From Mangrovimonas xylaniphaga (GTDB taxonomy: Bacteria > Bacteroidota > Bacteroidia > Flavobacteriales > Flavobacteriaceae): 64,000 nt of DNA. The translations under genes and the position numbers were made by a program. The DNA lies in the NCBI RefSeq assembly GCF_001280435.1, contig NZ_LBIP01000013.1, forward strand, positions 682,001 to 746,000, in the 5' to 3' direction. Positions 53,841 to 63,477 of the stretch are shown piece after piece (the first letter of the stretch is position 1; each line of letters opens with the position of its first letter). Under the pieces are notes generated by a model, which worked only from the letters and a program-made list of their open reading frames with translations, was not told the DNA's origin and made no database searches.

Positions 53841-54932
53841 ATGGCATTAAAAAACACCATCCATAAGGAACTGGAACAATTGGTAACCCTAAAGGATTCC
53901 ACAAGAACTTGGCACACCCCAATGCTAACCGCCATCTGTGTTGGATTTCCTTTACTGGTAGGATTGTATGTTGACAATCTTCGCTATGCCCTTATTTCCT
54001 GTTTAAGTGGTTTGGTCATTCTTTACCTTCCCAGTTCGGGGTCGTTTACCAATATAATTACCACCTTATTGGTAAGCTCATTTGGGTTTATGGTATCCTT
54101 TGCTTTGGGGCAGTTTTTTAGTTTTTCCCCCACGGTTTCGGTGATTGTGTTTGGGCTGTACTCGCTCATCGTGCATTGGATCATTCTGTATTATAAAACG
54201 GCTCCCCCACGGAGTTTCTTTTTTATCATGATCCTTTCCATTTCCATTTGCCAACCTTTCAACTTAAGTACCATTCCTACCAAAGTTGGTTTGGTTGGTT
54301 TGGGCACCATGTTTTCCTGTACATTGGGTTTGGCCTATATTTTATGGTTGTCGGCCACCCAAAAAATAACACCACAGAATGCCCCTGTCCCCCTGCTTAA
54401 AAAAAATACCTATGCCGATTTTTGGGAAGCCATCATTACTGGAGTCATCATGGCCATTTCTTTGGCCCTAGGTTACTGGCTAAAACTTGAAAACCCCTAT
54501 TGGATTCCTATTTCCTGTGGGGCCGTGATGCAAGGCGCCTCCCTTTATCATATTTGGCAGCGTACTTTCCAACGTATTTTGGGAACCTTTTTAGGACTTT
54601 GTCTGTGTTGGCTGTTGCTCCAGATAGCCAACACCCCTTTAATGCTTTGCCTGTTCATCATTGTGTTGCAATTGATCGTAGAATTGCTCATCATTAGAAA
54701 TTATGCCATGGCCGTGATTTTCATTACGCCTTTGGCCATCTTTCTTTCGGAAGCTGCCAACCCCATCATCAACGATCCCAATGAACTTATCGCACTTCGC
54801 TTTTGGGAAATCCTAATCGGTAGTGGTTTGGGAGCTATTGGAGGTTGGCTGTTGCACAAGGAAAAAATACGCTATGCCAGCATTCGAGGGCTTAAAAAAC
54901 TTGGCAACCAAATAGAGCAGAATATTTCTTAA
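53841..54932 (+). CDS. FUSC family membrane protein
   Basis: From the ATG at 53841 the product has 363 residues; the frame extends to a GTG at 53784, which is less likely because it has no hydrophobic lead. Two blocks of about five to six membrane helices (about 25-165 and 200-330) flank a cytoplasmic linker. The second block (ITGVIMAISLALGYWLKLENPYWIPISCGAVMQGAS and the RTFQRILGTFLG turn) is typical of fusaric-acid-resistance-like FUSC_2 exporters. The likely role is export of aromatic acids or other toxic anions. No membrane-fusion partner lies nearby. Confidence 0.82.
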   Translation: MALKNTIHKELEQLVTLKDSTRTWHTPMLTAICVGFPLLVGLYVDNLRYALISCLSGLVILYLPSSGSFTNIITTLLVSSFGFMVSFALGQFFSFSPTVSVIVFGLYSLIVHWIILYYKTAPPRSFFFIMILSISICQPFNLSTIPTKVGLVGLGTMFSCTLGLAYILWLSATQKITPQNAPVPLLKKNTYADFWEAIITGVIMAISLALGYWLKLENPYWIPISCGAVMQGASLYHIWQRTFQRILGTFLGLCLCWLLLQIANTPLMLCLFIIVLQLIVELLIIRNYAMAVIFITPLAIFLSEAANPIINDPNELIALRFWEILIGSGLGAIGGWLLHKEKIRYASIRGLKKLGNQIEQNIS

Positions 54933-54983
54933 GAAAGAAAATTGGTATCTTTAAGAAAGGTAATCTACCACTTCAGCTCATAC

Positions 54984-55078
54984 CGTCGATTCGAGTGACA
55001 TTTTGAAAACATATGGCATCGAGAATAGATGCTTCTAAAGCCCTTTTGGTTTCGATACAATGGTTCTCAATAGCTTTC
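54984..55078. repeat. Possible dispersed flavobacterial repeat remnant
   Basis: The gap contains CGTCGATTCGAGTGACATTT, then GCATCGAGAATAG and GGTTTCGATACAATGGTTCTC. TCGAT/ATCGA and GAGAA/TTCTC pairs can fold as stem-loops. I recall near-identical elements between genes of many marine flavobacteria; it reads here as a degraded copy. Confidence 0.4.
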
Positions 55079-55132
55079 AAAAAATCAGGCAACCTGACGA
55101 TGCTTTTTATATAAATTTCAACTTGCAAAGCC

Positions 55133-55528
55133 ATGCTACAGAAAGACATCCAAAACTACAATACACAGCAAAACGAAACAGACCAAGAAATCTGTCATGT
55201 ACTGGCAACCATCATTGATGCGCAAATGTCTGAAGCCGAAAGCAAACTATGGCATGGACACCCTGTTTGGTTTTTGGAAGGCAACCCCATTGTGGGTTAC
55301 AGCAAACAAAAAAAGGGATTGCGTCTGATGTTTTGGAGTGGTGCCGATTTTGAAGAACCCGATTTAAACATTCTAGGTGGAAAATTTAAAGACGCCTCCA
55401 TTTTCTATAATTCCATAAATGACATCAATATGGAAGCTTTAAAAAGGTGGTTGGAAACCTCTAAACATATTCAATGGGACTATAAAAATATTGTAAAACG
55501 TAAGGGGCGTTTGGAACGATTAAAATAG
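55133..55528 (+). CDS. DUF1801 family protein
   Basis: The product has 131 residues, cytoplasmic. AESKLWHGHPVWFLEGNPIVGYSKQKKGLRLMFWSGADF lies across residues 35-73, and the family's W-HG-P-(F/W) and (V/I)GY pattern is clear. DUF1801 (YdhG-like) proteins resemble the frataxin fold and have no settled function. It is monocistronic, with a 200-bp repeat-bearing gap before it and 190 bp of AT-rich DNA after it. Confidence 0.85.
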   Translation: MLQKDIQNYNTQQNETDQEICHVLATIIDAQMSEAESKLWHGHPVWFLEGNPIVGYSKQKKGLRLMFWSGADFEEPDLNILGGKFKDASIFYNSINDINMEALKRWLETSKHIQWDYKNIVKRKGRLERLK

Positions 55529-55718
55529 TCTTCCCAAAAAACCTCTTAAACAAATGCAATCAATTCATTTTCAATTATTAACACTTTTTTTTGTTTAAAA
55601 ATAATCCTACATTTATATAGCCTCAATTTGTTTCTTTTGGCTACTAAATATATAGTCTTTTAATTACTACGTCAAAAGACATTCACCTAAAAAGCTATTA
55701 ACCGTAATATTATTTAAA

Positions 55719-57296
55719 ATGAAAAAAAGTATTCTTACAGTATTTCTTTTGGCACTCTGCTGGAATATGAATGCGCAAAAAATCAGCATTTTTGATGAAA
55801 CCGTTGTCGAAAAAGAAAACATGGAACCTGCAATTCCGAGACCGGAACAAGAAAATATTGCATCACAAAAGTTAAAAGACTTTTCAAATAGATCCAAGAA
55901 GAAGCCAAATGTGCTCATCTTTTTAGTGGACGACTTAGGCTGGGGAGATATTGGCTGCAATGGTGGAGGAGTAGCCGTGGGAGCCCCCACCCCAAATGTA
56001 GACAAATTGGCTAGAGAAGGGAAGCGCTTTACATCCTTCTACTCTACCCCAACCTGTACTTCATCGAGAGCCGCACTAATGACAGGAAGGCAACCCATTA
56101 GAAGCGGTCTCACAAGACCTCTGTTAAGCGGCGACAAAGTAACCACAAACCCTTGGGATGTAGAGGTAACACAGGCAAAACTATTATCTTCGGCAGGTTA
56201 CAAATCGGCCTTAATAGGAAAATGGCATATTGGGGAAGCCGAGAATATGTTACCCCATGAGGTAGGCTTCGATTATTTTTATGGGCTTCCAGCCGTACAA
56301 TCGGATTACACACAATTCTTGGTTGAGCGTCAATATTCTGACATGATCAACAACAAAGAACTCCATGACAAAGCGTTTCAGTTACAACCAGAAGGGCTTC
56401 TTATGGGACGTAAAGGAGGTGGGCGTTCTGTTGGTTTCGAAATCAAAACTATTGAGGAATTACGGCAGATAGACGAAAAACTCAAGGACGAGTCTATAAA
56501 ATTCATCAAGGAAAACTCAGGCAAAAATCCTTTTTACCTAATCCACTCCTTTACTGCCATTCACAATGACACCTATTGTGGCGAGGAGTATATTGGAAAA
56601 AGTCCTGCCGCCATGCCAGTAAAAGATGCTATTGTACAAATGGACCATATTGTTGGAGAAATTATGCAGGCCCTTAAAGATAGTGGAGAATTAGAAAACA
56701 CCTTAGTGCTGTTCACTTCAGACAATGGTGCCAATGAAGATGTGTTTCCAGATAGTGGCTATCACCCTTGGAAGGGAGGAAAAGGAACCACTTGGGAAGG
56801 AGGGGTTAGGGTACCTCTCATTGCCTATTGGAAAGACATGATTGAGCCAGGGCAAGAAACCAACGAATTGATTGATTTAACCGACCTGTATATGGTCTCC
56901 TTAAGACTAGGCGGAGTAATGAACCAACTTCCGAACAATCTTTATTTTGACGGCATAGACCAAACCTCTTACCTCTTGGCTAAAGACGGACGCTCTAAAA
57001 GACAGTGCGTGTTTTTATGGAACGGCACCGATTTTTGTGCTATGCGATGGAAAGACTACAAAGTACATTTCCAAGTATTCGACATTAAGGAAACGAGAAG
57101 AAACATTGATGCCTCCAACCTATCCAGAATTGGTACCGCGCCATGGTGCTACAATCTAAATGTAGACCCTAAAGAAATGGGAAGCGAGGGTCACCGCTAT
57201 TTCGAATGGGGCATACCTGCAGTAAACGCGTTTAGGATGCGCCATTTGGCCACAATGAAAAAATACCCCAACACCGATATTGGTCTAGGGCTCTAA
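55719..57296 (+). CDS. Exported sulfatase
   Basis: The product has 525 residues of the type I (FGly) sulfatase family. The signal peptide ends at NMNAQ (20). Metal-site Asp71 and Asp72 lie in FLVDDLGWGD, and the modified Cys113 in PTCTSSRAALMTGR. GKWHIGEA (about 167-174) and FTSDNGANED (about 331-340) are also present. The Cys motif reads CTSSR, with Ser where the consensus CxPxR has Pro. A linker rich in Glu (about 26-55) is unusual. It is separated from the later sulfatase genes by a terminator and 480 bp, so it may be transcribed alone. The substrate is unknown. Confidence 0.88.
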   Translation: MKKSILTVFLLALCWNMNAQKISIFDETVVEKENMEPAIPRPEQENIASQKLKDFSNRSKKKPNVLIFLVDDLGWGDIGCNGGGVAVGAPTPNVDKLAREGKRFTSFYSTPTCTSSRAALMTGRQPIRSGLTRPLLSGDKVTTNPWDVEVTQAKLLSSAGYKSALIGKWHIGEAENMLPHEVGFDYFYGLPAVQSDYTQFLVERQYSDMINNKELHDKAFQLQPEGLLMGRKGGGRSVGFEIKTIEELRQIDEKLKDESIKFIKENSGKNPFYLIHSFTAIHNDTYCGEEYIGKSPAAMPVKDAIVQMDHIVGEIMQALKDSGELENTLVLFTSDNGANEDVFPDSGYHPWKGGKGTTWEGGVRVPLIAYWKDMIEPGQETNELIDLTDLYMVSLRLGGVMNQLPNNLYFDGIDQTSYLLAKDGRSKRQCVFLWNGTDFCAMRWKDYKVHFQVFDIKETRRNIDASNLSRIGTAPWCYNLNVDPKEMGSEGHRYFEWGIPAVNAFRMRHLATMKKYPNTDIGLGL

Positions 57297-57301
57297 AATT
57301 T

Positions 57302-57330
57302 AAAAGGCTACCTTATCGGTAGCCTTTTTA
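57302..57330 (+). terminator. Rho-independent terminator after the first sulfatase gene
   Basis: AAAAGGCTACC, loop TTATC, GGTAGCCTTTTT: an 11-bp stem closing with a five-base T run directly after the stop codon. Very likely functional, perhaps in both directions. Confidence 0.9.
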
Positions 57331-57777
57331 TATATGGGAGCTTAAACCAAAATTCCAAATTCCCATTATTTAATAAAAACCCACAATTTCAAAAATAACT
57401 ACAGAAGTATTCCTTTTTAAACGAAGAATTCGTACATTAGTAACTGATTGATAGCGAATCAAATACCCCCTAACTTTAACACTTTACCTATAGATAAAGG
57501 CAAGGCCTTATCTGTAGTGCCAACAACAAATAAGTGCATTAATGTTGAGAGAACATCCTTATCAATCATGCCCTAATGGCTTTTCTGCTTTGGGTACCCA
57601 CCCCAACCACCCTTGGTTGGAAGCTCGTCGTGTGGTTTGTTCGCACTTTAAGCCATCCTCTCAAATAATACAAATGTCATTCTCTACAAGTGGTTTTGTC
57701 CACTACCAAAACTCTACCACCCCAACAACAAACAAACTTCAAAAGTTCAATTATCACACCATTAAATACATTTTATT
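57331..57777. other. Leader region of the second sulfatase unit
   Basis: This 447-bp region holds no gene I would support; a 79-codon frame at 57542-57781 has low-complexity content and no family. An imperfect hairpin lies at 57488-57517 (CTATAGATAAAGGC with GCCTTATCTGTAG), and the promoter of the sulfatase operon should lie here. Confidence 0.6.
57488..57517 (+). promoter_or_regulatory. Imperfect hairpin upstream of the sulfatase operon
   Basis: CTATAGATAAAGGC and GCCTTATCTGTAG pair with one G-T/mismatch and one bulge around a 3-base loop. It lies 260 bp before the ATG. It may be a leader structure or an operator; no T run follows. Confidence 0.3.
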
Positions 57778-59310
57778 ATGAAGCATACTGCACACTTTTT
57801 AAAAATGCTTAGCATACTATTGTTACTGCCCTTAGTTACCACGGCACAAGACAAACCCAATATTTTGGTAATTTGGGGAGACGATGTAGGGATGTGGAAC
57901 ATTAGCGCATATCACCGAGGCATGATGGGCGGCACCACCCCCAATATAGACCGCATTGCCAATGAAGGGATGCTCTTTATGGACCATTACGCTCAAGCCT
58001 CCTGTACGGCAGGGCGTGCGGCATTTATCACTGGCCAATACCCAATGCGTACAGGATTGAGTACCGTTGGTCTTCCTGGAGCCCCTCAAGGTCTTCAAAA
58101 AAAGGATCCAACACTTGCAGAAATGCTAAAACCCTTGGGGTATGCCACCGGTCAGTTTGGTAAAAACCATCTGGGAGATCGGGATGAACACTTGCCTACA
58201 GCCCATGGCTTTGATGAGTTTTACGGCATCCTGTACCATTTAAATGCGGGAGAATATCCTGAACAGTATGACTACCCAAAAGATGAGGCCACCTTAGAAA
58301 AACTTAACTTAAAGCAACGCGGTATTATTCATTCCAAAGCTTTGGGCAATGGTAAACAAGACATTAAAGATCTTGGTGACTGGGGTACTGAAGTTCAACG
58401 GAATTTAGACCAAGATGTATTGGAGCAATCCAAACGCTTTATTAGGGATGCCGCACAATCCAATAAACCGTTTTTTGTGTGGCATAATACCACTCGCATG
58501 CATTATCGCACCAATTTAAGTAAGGAATATGATGGAAAAACGGGATACGGTCTTTATGCCGATGGGATGGCAGAATTAGATGATGATGTTGGGGAGCTTT
58601 TGGACTTATTGAAAGAATTAGGACTAGAAGGCAATACTATTGTTATGTTTTCAACCGACAATGGCGCCGCTTCTAATAGTTGGCCCGATGGAGGAAACCA
58701 ACCTTTTCATGGAGAAAAAGGCGTTGGTGGTTGGGAAGGTGGCTTCAGAGTCCCTATGGCAGTGAGATGGCCAGGACATATTCCAGCTGGAACAACGACG
58801 GGAGAATTTATGACCATGGAAGATTGGTTACCTACCCTAATGTCCTTTGTAGGCAGTCCCAATATTAAGGACAACCTGTTAAACGGACACAAAATAGGAG
58901 GTACTTCTTTCAAAGTACATTTAGATGGCTACGATCAAAGTGATATTCTATTAAACCAAGGAAAAACCAAACGTAAGGAATTCTTCTACTTTACAGAAAC
59001 TACCTTGCATGGCATGCGTTATGGCGATTGGAAATTATTGTTTAGAAATCAGGAAAAATGGTTTAGAGCTTCTCAGGATGTGTTAACATCTCCTTACATT
59101 ATCAACTTAAAACTAGATCCTTTTGAACGCTTTACCGAAGCTCGTGGTTATGATGAATGGGCCGAAAACCGGAGTTGGATCATTGGTCAGGCAGGTGGTC
59201 ATGTTACTGAGTTTTTAAAAACCTTCAAGGAATTCCCCCCTAGCCAGGAAAGTTTTTCTGCTCAAATGGGAGACTTTAACTCCATGTTAAAAGCAGTCAA
59301 CAACAGGTAA
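57778..59310 (+). CDS. Exported arylsulfatase-type sulfatase
   Basis: The product has 510 residues. The signal peptide ends at VTTAQ (24). [11 protein letters not shown] carries metal-site Asp35 and Asp36, and the FGly Cys is Cys76 in [32 protein letters not shown] (about 124-145) and FSTDNGAASNSW (about 291-302) are typical. The CTAGR form defines a subgroup that also includes the sulfatase starting at 63478. It opens a five-gene plus-strand unit with a HAD hydrolase, an amidohydrolase, a porin and that second CTAGR sulfatase. The enzyme removes sulfate in the periplasm from an unknown ester. Confidence 0.9.
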   Translation: MKHTAHFLKMLSILLLLPLVTTAQDKPNILVIWGDDVGMWNISAYHRGMMGGTTPNIDRIANEGMLFMDHYAQASCTAGRAAFITGQYPMRTGLSTVGLPGAPQGLQKKDPTLAEMLKPLGYATGQFGKNHLGDRDEHLPTAHGFDEFYGILYHLNAGEYPEQYDYPKDEATLEKLNLKQRGIIHSKALGNGKQDIKDLGDWGTEVQRNLDQDVLEQSKRFIRDAAQSNKPFFVWHNTTRMHYRTNLSKEYDGKTGYGLYADGMAELDDDVGELLDLLKELGLEGNTIVMFSTDNGAASNSWPDGGNQPFHGEKGVGGWEGGFRVPMAVRWPGHIPAGTTTGEFMTMEDWLPTLMSFVGSPNIKDNLLNGHKIGGTSFKVHLDGYDQSDILLNQGKTKRKEFFYFTETTLHGMRYGDWKLLFRNQEKWFRASQDVLTSPYIINLKLDPFERFTEARGYDEWAENRSWIIGQAGGHVTEFLKTFKEFPPSQESFSAQMGDFNSMLKAVNNR

Positions 59311-59392
59311 CGGCAGAAAAAAAAAATATAAAACAGGAGCTGCACATGCCAACAACATTCCAGTTCCTTTTCACCTTAAAAACAATCAAGTT

Positions 59393-60418
59393 ATGAGCCT
59401 TTTTAAAACCCTTCCATTAGCACTATGCCTTTTTATAGTCACAGCCTTCAAGACAGATGACAAGTCCAATATTTCCAATACCGAAACCTCTGTTCAAAAA
59501 GATCCACTGCCCTCCTGGAATGAAGGGGCTGCAAAAAAGGCCATCATAGCATTTGTAAGCAATGCCACCAATAGCAAAAGCTCCCAGTTTATTCCTGTGG
59601 AAGACCGTATTGCCACTTTTGACAATGATGGCACCCTATGGAGTGAGCAACCGGCCTATTTTCAATTGTTTTTTGCCATAGACCGTGTAAAAGCCATGGC
59701 CAAAGACCATCCCGAATGGAAAAACCAGCAACCCTACAAAGCCATTTTAGAAAATGACATGGAAGCCTTAAAACAAAGTGGTATGAAGGGTATTTTACAA
59801 ATAGTTGCAACTACCCATACCGGCATGACAACAAATGAGTTTGAAGCCGTCGTGAAATCATGGGCCAGTACGGCCAAACATCCTACCAAAAATGTGCCCT
59901 ACACCGATATGGTGTTTCAGCCCATGCTTGAATTGTTACACTATTTAAGAGCCAACCAATTTAAAACCTATATCGTTTCGGGTGGTGGCGTCAATTTTAT
60001 GCGAGCCTTCTTACCCAGTATTTATGGCATTCCTGAAGAACAAATTATTGGAACACGTTTTAAAACCGAGTGGATTAATGATGGTGATAAGCCAATCATC
60101 AAGGTCTTGCCAGAATTGGAATTTAATGATGATAAGGAAGGAAAACCGCTAAACATTCAAAAGATTATTGGGAAAAAACCAGTGTTTGCTGCAGGAAATT
60201 CCGACGGGGATTTGCAAATGCTGCAATGGACAGCCTCCAACAAATTGAACAGTTTTATGCTCTATGTACACCATACCGATGCCGAGCGTGAATGGGCCTA
60301 TGACAGAGAGTCGCATATTGGAGGGTTAGACAAAGGATTGGATGAAGCTACCAAACACGGCTGGACCTTAGTGGATATGAAAAAGGATTGGAAAGTGATT
60401 TATCCAAAATATCAATAG
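59393..60418 (+). CDS. Exported HAD-superfamily hydrolase
   Basis: The product has 341 residues. An N-terminal hydrophobic segment (about 4-19) looks like a signal peptide. Motif I is FDNDGTLW with Asp77 and Asp79, motif II lies near YIVSGGG (about 194-200), and GNSDGDLQM (about 268-276) gives the late acidic pair. It is of the phosphoserine-phosphatase-like branch. Export is uncommon for HAD enzymes. It follows the sulfatase gene by 82 bp, and the next gene starts 23 bp after it. It could release phosphate, or another leaving group, from the same substrate. Confidence 0.82.
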   Translation: MSLFKTLPLALCLFIVTAFKTDDKSNISNTETSVQKDPLPSWNEGAAKKAIIAFVSNATNSKSSQFIPVEDRIATFDNDGTLWSEQPAYFQLFFAIDRVKAMAKDHPEWKNQQPYKAILENDMEALKQSGMKGILQIVATTHTGMTTNEFEAVVKSWASTAKHPTKNVPYTDMVFQPMLELLHYLRANQFKTYIVSGGGVNFMRAFLPSIYGIPEEQIIGTRFKTEWINDGDKPIIKVLPELEFNDDKEGKPLNIQKIIGKKPVFAAGNSDGDLQMLQWTASNKLNSFMLYVHHTDAEREWAYDRESHIGGLDKGLDEATKHGWTLVDMKKDWKVIYPKYQ

Positions 60419-60441
60419 TAGAACTAAAAAAACAATACACC

Positions 60442-62178
60442 ATGCTAAAACAACTAGGTATCCTACTCATTGCCCTTTTAACACTGCTTTCATGCAACAG
60501 CAAAAAGGAAAAAGCACAAGAACCCATTGCTTCAAATCAAACCCTCTACTTCAATGGAGATATCATCACTGTTGAAGGCGACGCTCCCAACTATGCAGAA
60601 GCCTTGGTTGAAGCGGATGGTAAAATTATTTATGTAGGATCAAAAGATCTGGCTTTAACCAATTATGAAAATGCCAAACAAATTGATCTTGAAGGAAAAA
60701 CTATGGTTCCCGCTTTTATCGATGGACATGGACACTTTTATAACACAGGGTTTGCTTCTATAGTTGCCAACCTTCTGCCTCCGCCAGATGGACCGGGAGG
60801 AAGCGTTCAAGAGCTTGTTGACGCCATGAATAGTTGGAAAGAGTCTGAAGACGGAAAATTTGTTGTTGAGAAATTTGGTTGGATCATTGGTCATGGGTAC
60901 GACGACTCCCAGCTTACTGAAAAAGATCATCCAAAAGCCACCGACCTTGACAAAATCAGTACCGAATTACCAGTTTTGTTGATTCACCAGTCTGAACATT
61001 TGGGTGTTATGAACAGTAAAGCGTTGGAAATGTCTGGCTATACCAAAGACACCAAAGACCCAGAAGGCGGACACCTTAGAAGAAATCCTGACGGAAGTCC
61101 CAATGGTGTTTTAGAAGAAAAAGCGATGTACGCAATTCTGTTTCCGCTGCTAGGAAAGGCAGATGCCGAATTTGCAATGCGCTGTATTGACAAATCCCAA
61201 GAAGAATATGCCAGCAATGGTTACTTAACTGTTCAGGATGGCCGTACGACTCCCGAGCAAATGACCATTTTTAGTGAAGCCGCAAAGCAAGGGAAATTTT
61301 TTATCGATATTATTTCCTATCCTGACATTGATGTAGCAAACTTCGCTATGGATAGCATTTATTACAATAAAGATCATAGTTACAAAAACCATTATCGAGC
61401 AGGCGGTGTAAAATTAACCTTAGATGGTTCCCCACAGGGAAAAACAGCATGGTTGACCCAATGTTACCATGTCAATCCCGTAGGTAAAGATGGCTGCTAT
61501 AAGGGCTTTGCTATAATGGACGACGAAAAGGCTGAAAAATATGTAGAAAAAGCATTTCAAAACCAATGGCAATTAATTTGTCATACCAATGGGGATGCCG
61601 CCATCGATCAATATTTAAAGGCCATTGCCGATGCCGAAGCAAAATACAATTACCCCGACCATAGAACCACTATCATTCACGGGCAAACCTTACGCAAAGA
61701 CCAAATTCCTACTGTTAAAAAACTGAATGTATACTGTTCCCTATTCCCAACCCATACCTTTTATTGGGGCGATTGGCATAAAGAATCTGTTCTAGGTGAA
61801 CCTAGAGCCGATTATATTTCGCCATGTCGTGATGTCATTGATGCTGGCATCAACCTAACCTCCCATCACGATGCCCCTGTAATTTTCCCTAAATCCATGC
61901 GCGTTTATGATGCGACTGTTAACCGAGTAACAAGAACTGGCTATATTTTAGGTCCAGACCAAAGAGTAACGCCGTATGAAGGTCTTAAAACCTTAACTAT
62001 TTGGGGCGCCAAACAAAATTTTGAAGAAGACAGTAAAGGAAGTTTGAAAGAAGGCAAAATTGCAGATTTGGTAATCCTTGATAAAAACCCTTTGAAGATT
62101 GACCCGATGCAAATACATACCATCCAAATTCTGGAAAGTATAAAAGAAGGTAAAAGTGTTTATAAAAAAAGTAATTAG
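60442..62178 (+). CDS. Amidohydrolase (YtcJ-like) lipoprotein
   Basis: From the ATG at 60442 the product has 578 residues; the frame runs back to 60388, inside the HAD gene, but the lipoprotein signal (LLTLLSC, Cys18) supports the later start. The amidohydrolase fold shows FIDGHGHFYNTG (metal HxH), a later HGQTL His (about 409) and SHHDAPV (about 471) with the last ligands. Members hydrolyse N-acyl, aryl-amide or related bonds, with zinc or similar ions. A lipoprotein anchor puts it in the periplasm or on the surface beside the sulfatases. It ends 2 bp before the porin gene. Confidence 0.85.
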   Translation: MLKQLGILLIALLTLLSCNSKKEKAQEPIASNQTLYFNGDIITVEGDAPNYAEALVEADGKIIYVGSKDLALTNYENAKQIDLEGKTMVPAFIDGHGHFYNTGFASIVANLLPPPDGPGGSVQELVDAMNSWKESEDGKFVVEKFGWIIGHGYDDSQLTEKDHPKATDLDKISTELPVLLIHQSEHLGVMNSKALEMSGYTKDTKDPEGGHLRRNPDGSPNGVLEEKAMYAILFPLLGKADAEFAMRCIDKSQEEYASNGYLTVQDGRTTPEQMTIFSEAAKQGKFFIDIISYPDIDVANFAMDSIYYNKDHSYKNHYRAGGVKLTLDGSPQGKTAWLTQCYHVNPVGKDGCYKGFAIMDDEKAEKYVEKAFQNQWQLICHTNGDAAIDQYLKAIADAEAKYNYPDHRTTIIHGQTLRKDQIPTVKKLNVYCSLFPTHTFYWGDWHKESVLGEPRADYISPCRDVIDAGINLTSHHDAPVIFPKSMRVYDATVNRVTRTGYILGPDQRVTPYEGLKTLTIWGAKQNFEEDSKGSLKEGKIADLVILDKNPLKIDPMQIHTIQILESIKEGKSVYKKSN

Positions 62179-62180
62179 CT

Positions 62181-63413
62181 ATGACCTTAAAGTTTAGAAT
62201 CTCATCCCTCTTTTACATCCTCTTGGCTAGCTTAAATACTACAGCCCAAGAGGGTTCCAGCAGAAACTATTTATCGGGAAATTGGAACGGAACGAGAGAC
62301 ACTTTGGAGGCAAAGGGACTGTACATAAATCCACGACTGACTGTTTTCAACCAAAATTTTGTTGCAGGAGAAGGAGGTAATGAATCAGTTTTCAATGGCA
62401 AAGCGCAATTGGATGTAAAGTACAATGGAAAAAACATTGGATTAAGCCGTTGGACTTTGGTTACCAAAGCCGAATATAATTTTGGGGATGCCCTAGATTA
62501 TTCAGGAAATGTATTAATTCCAAAACACACGGCAATTACATTCCCCGGATATGTACATGGAGAACGCTTCGATATCAGTAGTGTGTTTTTAATCTATAGT
62601 TGGAAGCCCGGAAATCAAATATTAGCAGGAAAGATTAATATGGTCGATATGGCTGCTGGAACTACCTATAGCGGCGGCGCAGGTTTAGATGCCTTTTGGA
62701 ATTTGGCCTTTGCCGCACCTGTTTCGGGCATCACCCCTCCATATATTTTTGGAGCCATTTCCAACATCAGTAGTAACAAATTAAAATGGACGTTCATGCT
62801 ATACGACCCTGTTAGCGTGGTAGGCAAATCTGGATTTGAAGATCCCTTTAGGGAAGGCTTCGTGCTTTCTGTATCGCCCAGTTGGAAAGTAAAAATTGGA
62901 AACTCCGTAGGTAACCATGCTTTGCGACTGGCTTATAGCAATCAGGACGGGAACAACCTCTATAATTTAGGGGATATCAATCCACCTGTAGAAGTCCCAC
63001 TTTCAAATAAAGAAAATAGATACTATGCATCTTACAGTTTCAACCACCCTTTGCAAAACCTAAGCGATAACAAAAGTTGGGGAGTATTTGGGCAAATTTC
63101 TTTTTCCGACGGCAATCCCAACCCAATCGATTTTAGTTTTCAGTTGGGACTTGGCGGTAACAGTTTTATCAAAAACAGATCACAGGACAAATGGGGCTTG
63201 GCCTTATATGACTATTCATTAAGTAGTATCGTAGACGATAAAGCAGAAGACTTTGGCATACCCCTTCGTAATGAAGTGGGGATAGAGTCCTTTTATCAAT
63301 ATTGGCTAAACAATTGGCTTTCCATTGGAGCCGATATACAAATCGTCAAACCAATAATTAAAGATAGCGATACAGCTGTTTTCATTGGCTTTAGGTCCTC
63401 TGTTAAAATTTAA
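62181..63413 (+). CDS. OprB-like porin
   Basis: The product has 410 residues. The signal peptide ends at NTTAQ (23). The body opens with SGNWNGTRDTLEAKGL (about 30-45), the usual OprB start, then alternating strands such as DISSVFLIYSWKPGNQILAGKINMVDMAAG. The C-terminus is FIGFRSSVKI. OprB-type porins pass small sugars or other small molecules passively. Use of such a porin instead of a SusC/SusD pair is uncommon in a Bacteroidota sulfatase locus and suggests a small, possibly aromatic or monosaccharide, substrate. It is 2 bp after the amidohydrolase and 64 bp before the last sulfatase. Confidence 0.8.
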   Translation: MTLKFRISSLFYILLASLNTTAQEGSSRNYLSGNWNGTRDTLEAKGLYINPRLTVFNQNFVAGEGGNESVFNGKAQLDVKYNGKNIGLSRWTLVTKAEYNFGDALDYSGNVLIPKHTAITFPGYVHGERFDISSVFLIYSWKPGNQILAGKINMVDMAAGTTYSGGAGLDAFWNLAFAAPVSGITPPYIFGAISNISSNKLKWTFMLYDPVSVVGKSGFEDPFREGFVLSVSPSWKVKIGNSVGNHALRLAYSNQDGNNLYNLGDINPPVEVPLSNKENRYYASYSFNHPLQNLSDNKSWGVFGQISFSDGNPNPIDFSFQLGLGGNSFIKNRSQDKWGLALYDYSLSSIVDDKAEDFGIPLRNEVGIESFYQYWLNNWLSIGADIQIVKPIIKDSDTAVFIGFRSSVKI

Positions 63414-63477
63414 ATAACAATTCATCATCAATCAAAAATGGCTATTAAATCAATTAGTAATATATAAACCAGAAATT

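Noticed and set aside
57542-57781. 79-codon open frame before the sulfatase gene
   Set aside because: It has no signal, no family and low-complexity content, and it overlaps the sulfatase start codon; it is treated as leader DNA.
60388-60441. Upstream extension of the amidohydrolase into the HAD gene
   Set aside because: The lipoprotein signal begins at the ATG at 60442; the extension would bury it.
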